NCBI GenBank assembly: GCA_963971405.1
Contig: OZ020484.1
Coordinates: 34,928,770 to 34,992,769 of the forward strand
Direction of reading: 5' to 3'
DNA length: 64,000 nucleotides
From: Psococerastis gibbosa
Taxonomy: Eukaryota; Arthropoda; Insecta; Psocodea; Psocidae
The stretch's first letter is position 1. Every line of letters begins with the position of its first letter. Below are positions 23,801-32,800 of this stretch, in pieces. The position numbers and the translations under genes were made by a program. Below the pieces are notes generated by a model. It was not told the origin of the DNA. It searched no databases and saw only the letters and a program-made list of their open reading frames with translations.

Positions 23801-26800
23801 ATTTCATAAAAACGACTTTTTTTGGTTCCTGGGACCTGAAAACGTGTAAATCCGTTGAAATCTCGGAATCGAAAATTTCGACCATCACAAAGCTTTCCTT
23901 ATACTACGTATAAATTGGAAAGCAATATCCGCTTGCAGACACATTATATATATAGTGATACAATAATGCTGCTGTTGCGATTTATCATGGGAAACACTGC
24001 AGCACTTCACTATGTTAAAGAAAACAGCACAAATCAAGCAAAACGCGACAGCTCTGAAACGAGTCCCTGCTAAAACTTAAAAGAATTGAACGAGTGGGAA
24101 AATATCGAATTGCCAGAATAACTTGAAAAATACCTAGAGGTTAGTGCCACGTCAAGTTGCACTGGGCGGCCTTTCTTGAGTGCGAGACGGCTGCACGAAG
24201 TTTACCCCCCTTCTTTTTGTTTGAGGAAGGCTTCTTTTGATTAGATGTGATGTTTCATGATAGCTACTGTGTTTAGTGGGAAATTAAAAGCCTACACAAC
24301 TTAGACGTGCAGCAGTGTGAAATATACTGTAGGTACTGGACTGTCGAGGGAAAGTATAAACATGGGGGTTGGTTTTGGCGCAAAACTTAAATTTTAAGTC
24401 TCAGGGACGTAAAATTTAAGCTCTACAGTAGGTAAGTCATAATTGGGACATATACAGTAGTATACAAAAATACTGTGGCCAGTTGTAGGCGTCCGTATTG
24501 ATTTCACTATCTGACGCCATATTCGCCTCGTATAGATAAAAATTAAACTAGGCCTAGCCCTACATTCATTTTGGAATGGGGATGGCAACTAAAACTTTTT
24601 CCCTCAACGTACAGGTAGCCTACATGGGTTTAGATTCGAAACAACTTCATCCTTACTTTGCTGGTATTCATTATTATCGTTTGCGACGTCTTATTACTAT
24701 GCTCATCCAGAAATCATTATTTATGAGCCACTCCATTAATAAATAACTATTTTCTACAAATCATAAAGATGTCGGAACCTTATAACTTATTTTATTTTCG
24801 GAATTTGAGTTGGATACGGCAACATCCTCTCCTAGGACTACCCTGTTTTAAGCCTCTGAAGGGAAACAGCTTAGGAGGTGCAAGGCTTGTATATTTCGCT
24901 ATCTTATGCTTACTGTCGGTTAATTGTACCTAGGACGCTAAGCCCCAGGCACAATTAACCCGTGTCACATCGTGGGAATAACTTGGGCAGCCATCACTTA
25001 CGGTAGGTTATGGTTGTGACTCAGGTTCTCCGTTTTAATGTTCGTGCCGATGGTGGGTGACAAGGGACGTAAGTCTTGCAGTATTCGCGACATGAATTAT
25101 TGGAACATGCAACACTGGAGGGTTGTGTGACGGCGTGTCACTGTGACTTTCCTCTCTTACCCCCCCCCCCCCCATCCGCCACTTGTGGAGAGGATAAGGG
25201 CAATACGACTGTTGCCTTTATCAAATCATTTCCGATTATTAATACTGTTAGGCTATGTGTTTAGCATTCCGCCACCATTTTTCCATATACTTGTATTTTC
25301 TGCGACTTTTTAGTTTTTAAATAATAATTTTGGGTTTATGACATGTTATTTGCTCATAACTCATAAACATTGATACTACTACAAGTACGAATAATATTAT
25401 GTTCATTTTTTTCACTCGTATATAAATAAATAAATAAATAAATAAATAACGACTTTATTTTGACCTGGGCGAACCATATAAGACTAGAAAGTCTTCTATG
25501 GGCTAACCCAGGCAAGGCAAGGAATGGTTAGTATTACAATAATCAAGATTCTTAAGACTAGTGTTGTTAGCCGGGATCATTATATTAGTTTCAATGGCAG
25601 TATGGAATGAACTTGCCACTAAGCGTATATTGCGAGAAACCAATGAAGAAACTATACGCAATATTAATGCTATAGGCCTAGATGTTGCAACAAGAAACGC
25701 AGAGGTGGTTGAAGCTATGGGCTATGGGCTAAAGTTTCTCTAATTCAATAAAAACACAAACAAAAACAAAACAAAAGCGAGAAAAACAACAATAAGAATA
25801 AAAAGAACTCAAAACAGCATGGACTGTGTACTTGGTTAAGCCATGCTTTCGCCTGTTACATTGCGTCAATGGTAAGCTTGTCTCAGCTTGTCCACTATCG
25901 CTTTTAGCCGGCGTGGGTTGACATCAGAGCACGTATACCAGTTTGCCAATGCCAACGATTCGTACGGAATCAATATATAAATAATATCCAAAACCCATGG
26001 GGGCATTGGACAAGGGACTAATGGGCCTAAGTTCATAAAAAAAGCCCTTCAGAAAAATCAGAACATTATTATTATCTTCATTTTCTATAAAATTTTCAAT
26101 AAAATCTATAGTATAGTCACAAATTTTCTGCTGATATTGTATATGTTTACGTGCCCCAATCCCATTTCAAAGTTCCAACTTCCAACCCGATTCCTGCAGT
26201 AAGATATTCATACTTATACAATGGAGTACATAAAGGAAATGATACCATCTGACTATAGATCTTACAGTAGATAATATGTAGATATGAGTAGAGTCTTGTA
26301 TACGGTTTCTATAAAGTCGGTTGGTAGTTGGACCCAAAGGAATAACATCACCCAAATGACTGATATTTGCATTGCACGATGTTTTTAGTTTTTGCTTTCC
26401 AATTTATACGTAGTACAAGGAAAGCTTTGTGATGGTCGAAATTTTCGATTCCGAGTTTCAACGGATTTACACGTTTTGAGGTCCCAGGAACCCAAAAAAG
26501 TGGTTTTTACAAAATGTCTGTCTGTAGCTCTGTCTGTCTGTCTGTCTGTCTGTCGCTCTGTCTGTCTGTCTGTTCATCGATTTCCGGGGAAACTACTCGG
26601 TCGATTTTGATGAAATTTAGCATGTAGGTTTACAAAAATCATACCTCGAGACAATTTTTTTTTTTTTTTTTTGGGCTAACTCAATTTGGGGGGGCTTTAT
26701 ACTAAAAAAACTCGTATAACGTATAAAAAATTATTTCTCAAAAACGGCAACGATTTCTTTCAAATTCACATATATTGTAGCTGTAATTAATGTTAATAAA

Positions 26801-29800
26801 ATGCGGGGGGTCGCTTGCCCCTTGATAGTTTGCTTCTGGGGGTAAAAAAATAGAAATAACTAAATTTTAATGAAAAATGAATAAAAATTCATTTTTCTGC
26901 GAAACCTTTCGATCGATGATTTCTACCTTCAGGCATGTTGTAGGGGTTAAATTGAGTAACGAAACGGCCCAGGTTGCTTTCGAAAAAAACTATTTAGTTT
27001 TGTGGAAAAAAAGTTTTTTTGAAAAAAAAATTCACAGTGTGTTGGTCAGACCAATCTAGTATTTACCTCACTTTCAGTGACGTCAGGTGGACCCCCCCCC
27101 CCCCCCCCCCGAGATATCCGATATTTAACCATAGCAAAATTATTTACCATGAAATTACTCATTTTCTCTATCTACTCATTGATAAATTGGAAAGCATGTT
27201 CGAGTAAACTCGGACCGGTTCTTTATTGACTTGTTTATCATAGTAGCTTCGTTCCTTGCGTTATTCTCAAATCAGAGTTTCAATCAAATGTAGGCTGATA
27301 TGTACTGTATATAATCACACAAATTTCACACGATTAAGAAACGGAATCTACCATACTTCTGCCTTATTATAAGGAACGAAAAATATAGCCTTTTGCATGT
27401 TAGAATTGAAAAATATTAGGACTGCGTTCCCCAGCAGGAGAAGAATATTCTGGTTGAAAACCCTGAGCCATTGATTTGGCAAGACGAGACTTCCCTTTTC
27501 AAAGCAGCAGTCTCCAAGCTCCAAAATGCCACGATGATCGCCAATCTTCGATAGAGGCATTTAAAGAAGAGGAACATTGCAATCGTAGTTCATTTTGACC
27601 TGTGGACCCTTGTACCTACTGTATTCCAGGGAAAGGTTCAATTTTCACCTCCTAGATTTAAAGGAGACATGCAGTATAGCGGTATTGATTGTGTAGCATA
27701 TTCGAAATGCAGATGGAAACTAAATTTTCACGAAAGAAAGAAAGTCAGAATCAGAAATATCATCATTCTTGACCCTCCCCGCTAGAAAACCCTGAGATAT
27801 GTGCCTGCATTAAGCTACAAATTTTACTAACTAATTAGGGGCTGTTCGTCACGCTTGGCATGCTTTTTCACCTTCCCCGCCCCACCCTAGCACATACGGA
27901 ACTTTACCGTGTATTTTTATTTTTTTTCGTACCCCTTCCCCCGGCCTATTATATCCGAATGGCGCCCTTACAAAAGTTGAGGCGTACCTGACAGTGAGTG
28001 TGTATGTGGCGTGAGGTCGGCCGTCTATTTCTCGCCACAGCCCAGAGCATAACCGGGGGGTCAGTCCTGGGTTCTGGTCGTCCCCCATCATGGTGTACGT
28101 CTTTCCGGACGCGCTGTGGCCATAGGCCAGCACGCACGCGTTGTACCCGTCGAACATATTTCCGAGGATCTCCGTCCCCAACTCTTCATAAACCTGAAAA
28201 TTTGCTATTAATAGCTGAGCCCGTGGCCTATTGAGCCCCACTATATCAACTATACTTTTTGCTGCAGTTATACCAACCAACCAAGGGCGGATTTTAGGGG
28301 GGTGTCAGGGTCCGGACCCCCCCCCCTTAAAAATAATAATGTTTTTAATCTTATAATCCACTGATCCGCTTCCCCCCCCCCTCCCTAAATTGGAGGCAAA
28401 ATCCGCCCTTGCAACCAACGCGTAAGCTAAACTGCGCACTGGACTATTTATGATACCCAGTGTTTGTTAATATATTAAGTTTTCAGACATGCATTGTTTT
28501 TTTCATACTCTTTCACCATGGTAAAATGGTAGTCAGGCGCTTATTCCACCAACGTCAATAGTCATATTAAATTTAGTTTTGACGTGGTAGCAGACATTAA
28601 AGACATACTAAAAATGTCTGCTACCACGTCAGAACTACATTTAATATCACTATTGACGTTGGTGGAATATGCGCCTCAGAGCTGCAGTTCTTGCAATTAT
28701 GTACTGCATGCATGTCGGTGGTATGGTGCTGGTAGCGTGCTTGTATACTTGTGCGAGTCTCTGCACGCCGTGCGATCGGAGACGTGTCGTCACTCAACAC
28801 AACTACTGTATAAATTACTTAGTGAGGCGACTGAAGAGCTAGGTTATTCGGATGAGGCAGTCTTAAATTTTAGATGCTAGGTCTAGTTTTCCTTTTCAAA
28901 TTATTTCATATGTTCATTAAAATTTACATAGAAGTGGTGGAAACTTGAAATATACCTTTTAAAATGGTGTTAAGTTATTTTATGAGATTTCAATATACTC
29001 TTCATCTTACGTCAACAACACTAACGCCTCTCAATTGTTTAGTTTATGGACGATGCCGCGAGAGCAAGACTTCTGATAAATCTAGCCATTGCCTATACTG
29101 ACCCGCCTGCATTTCTGCAAGAAGTCCTACAAACGATCCGCGATTAAGCATTAAGGCGCCCATTCCACCGACCGGCTAGGGCTATTTACAAAAATGGTAA
29201 CGTCGTAGCAGACATTCAGGACTTCAGGACAGGCGGGGTTTCCACCGACCTCGCATTGCAGAATTGACGGAAATGTTTATTTTCCTCTATGCTACAGTTA
29301 AAATTGATCAATGATCATACAGTAAAATCACAAACAAACAAACTAAAATTAAAAAATGGCGTCATGGGATATGATCAGTACAAACATTTTAATAGATTTC
29401 TATAAAAAGAAAAATTCTAATTTCCGTCAATGTCATTTGCATTCTGCAATGCGAGGTCGGTGGAAACGCCACCTAAGTCTTGAATGTCTGCTACCACGTC
29501 ACCGTTTTTGTAAATAGCCCTAGCCGGTCGGTGGAATGGGCGCCTCAGCAGCCTCCCTTATAGTAATTACTGCATTAGTTACTAACTTACTAATTACTCT
29601 CTATACTAATATTATATAAGTGCTTCTATTGTATATCGTTCTTACCGCTTCTTGCGTAGCTAAGTGAGGGTACGCTGGGTCATAACAATAGTCCACAGCA
29701 AAACGTCGCACCCTTTGTCTGCTATCACCCACACTATCTGAGACCTGAAAACGATAAATATTGTAAAAGCGAAACTAGTAAAAAGTAAGCACTAGTAGTT

Positions 29801-32800
29801 GTGAGTTATTACCTATTGTATTGCACCGTAAATTCTTCTCTAGGCCCCTGTTAGTAACGAAGCCGAGATTCGCACAACTTGTTGCTCCGAATATTATGGT
29901 GGAACGGAAATTAGAGGATATGGAAAAAACCGGGCTTGGCGGGATTCGAACCCAAATGGGCTTGTGGTCCAGCGGTTAAGACGGCGCCCGGTTAGGGGTA
30001 GATCGTGGGTTCGAATCCCGCCAAGCCCAGTTTTCTCCCATATCCTCTAATTTCGGTTATAACGAGGAGGTTACCTCTTCATCCAAAGTTAATTTGATGT
30101 CAGTGTTATATATATATATCATATATAATACTACAATGTATTATGGTGGACATTATACTTATTTTACTTATTATACTTATATTATACTTATTATATGTAA
30201 CCCGATAACTGCATCCTACGTGTTAGGCGTATTTGATGTATGCGTGAACTGCCTGTTAAGTTAGGTAATTATTTTGTTGATATGTACGGTACTTACTGTT
30301 TGTAAGTGAAAAAGTCAAATTCTCACCTTTGGATTCGTGACCAAAATACACTTCTCGTTATTCTTCACTATTACCTCTTCCCTCTGGCTTTCTTCGCTGG
30401 AATAAAACTTTTAATTAATTTTTCTTCAACTCCATATCTCGATTTTATGCCAACTGTCAGTTAGTAAGAGTGATTTGCCTTAAGGTCTTGTTCATCTTTA
30501 TGAATTTTTCTTGAAAATCGGTTTTAACCTTTTATATATTGTGCAGTCCGGCAAACTTCACATAGGCGCATATTCCACCGACTTGCTAGTGCTAAATACG
30601 AATACGGCGACGTGGTAGCAGACATTCAAGACTAAGGTGGGGTTTCCACCGACCTCACATTGCAAAATGCTAATGACATTGACGGAAATGTTTGTTTTAC
30701 TCTATGCCATAGTTAAAATTGATCAATGATCATAGAGTAAAATCACAAACAAACAAACTATAATTAAAAAATGGCGTCATGGGATATGTTAAGTACAAAC
30801 ATTTTAATAGATTTCTATAAAAAGAAAAATTCTAATTTCCGTCAATGTCATTTGCATTCTGCAATGCGAGGTTGGTGGAAACCCCGCCTAAGTCTTGAAT
30901 GTCTGCTACCACGTCACCGTATTTGTTTTTAGCACTAGCAGGTCGGTGGAATGCGCGCCATAGCTGGTGGGCAATCTGGATTTAAGATTGAATGAATATG
31001 AATAAGAATGAAACTTAACGTTTGAATATAATTTACGTACATCACAATAAATATGTACATTATATATTAAACTGTATATTCAAGGCTGTAGCCAGGATTT
31101 TTTTCGGGGGGGGGGGGGGGGTTCAGAAATTTCATTGGATATTACATAGTAATTTCTATTTTTCCTCTCAAAATCCTATTCTATCCAGTGTAAAGCCATT
31201 TCATTTCGGGGGGGGGGGGGGGGGTTTGACCCCCATGAACCCCCCCTTCGCTACGGCCTTGTGTATATTGTATAGGTGTATCGCAATCTGGATTAACTTA
31301 AATGACCGTAATTTTGTAATTTCCTGTTGCGGCTTCCCATCTTTGATGTGGCACTGTTAGCTATAGCCTATATTTTTTATTGCAGCTTACACTAAATTAT
31401 TCAAGAACTGTGTGAATTTCGTGGAAACAAGGAGACTAAGTGAATTAGATTTGATTTTAAGGATCATCCTTGGCAAACAAAATTGCCAAAAAAGCCAAAA
31501 GGTAATTGAATTATCTATTGATTATCCAAAGGCGGTGTTTCCACATACGTCAATCGTCAATGAGAAATATGGTTTTGACGTGGATTCTACTTAACACTAT
31601 AGGATAGAAGGCTAAATCTATATCTTCTAGACAAAAAGGTCAATCTCAAGGTCGACGTTTTATATATTTCTAACTATAACTTATCGTTAACTATGAACCA
31701 GACTGAATCAGTCATTATAGCAGCTGTTGAAGAATAAACATGATGAATGTTTGTGGTGACCTTGCATAAGGGGTATCTGGACCACGTGTGCTGCGTCTCG
31801 CTCGCTCTCTCTCTCTCTAAATTTAGATTCCCACTTCCTCCCTGCATGGCTACACTTCCCTCTGAATTTTGCTGGTTTATTACTGCGGCTTTCGGCTTCA
31901 TCCAAGCTACCATCACTGACTTTTAAGAGAAGGATTGGAGGAAAAAATCGTATGATAGGTGTAAAAAATGAAATTAGGCAGGAAATATTCCAGCTGTCAT
32001 TGAGGAGTTACTATAAATACATTTGCCAACGGCCATACCAAGTTGAATCCACCAGAACAGAACCTGTTCAACACTGCAGTAAACTTGTTAGTTATTTGCA
32101 CAGCGTTGGCAGGGGAACATAGTGGGACATGATAACGCGCTTGGGCAGTCAGTCAAAGTGCGTGTCGAGTCCTGGTCACCTTCGAATTAATCGTGTGACT
32201 TTACTATATGTTCCCCAAGTGGTTCGGAATCCACTATAATCACGAGGTCTACCCTGTCAGTCACTCCGCTTCTCCCTGAGGTGAAAGAGTCGGACCTTAG
32301 AGTGCCTCAAGTTAACAAACAGACTCACTCCCCCGCCAGGCTGATAGGATAGCTTAAAGCAGAAATAATGCTGAAAGCAGGTGTTGGAAAACAAACTAAA
32401 TGCATGTCTACAGTTCATTTTATTCATACGAACAGTGTGTGTCATGTGGTCGTCACAAACGCCGATTAGTCACTGCACAGAACACCAAAGTACAGTACAT
32501 AATAGATGGGTCACTATTTTGGAACTTGATTTTTTGATTTAAAAAACAGATAATGGCCTGGTGCCCGGTGCTGGAGGGAGTTCCTGTGGCTTATACTAGA
32601 TGTTAGAAGGCTATGTATAAGTATCCTATTTTATCAAAATATGGAGGAACTATTCTTCTATATATAGGTACATACTAAGACCCCAATGCGATAGTTCTAT
32701 GAGCATCAACTGTCTGGACAGGGCTGAGCCTCCGAGATACCATCTTGGAAGTCTACGCAGTTCTACTGAAGATGTCGACCGCAGATCTTGACGAAACGTT

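Noticed and set aside
23855..24073. 72-residue plus-strand frame overlapping element B1
   Set aside because: It begins inside the transposon end, has low-complexity content and no family signature.
25427..25450. Possible CRISPR-like or regulatory array
   Set aside because: A simple AAATA repeat belonging to a LINE 3' tail. No CRISPR features occur anywhere in the window.
31022..31360. Plus-strand frame of 112 residues with glycine runs
   Set aside because: It spans the hAT-like MITE; the glycines are G homopolymers read as codons.
31412..31594. 60-residue plus-strand frame near a GACGTGG block
   Set aside because: No family match; the block only vaguely resembles half of a short MITE and has no inverted partner.
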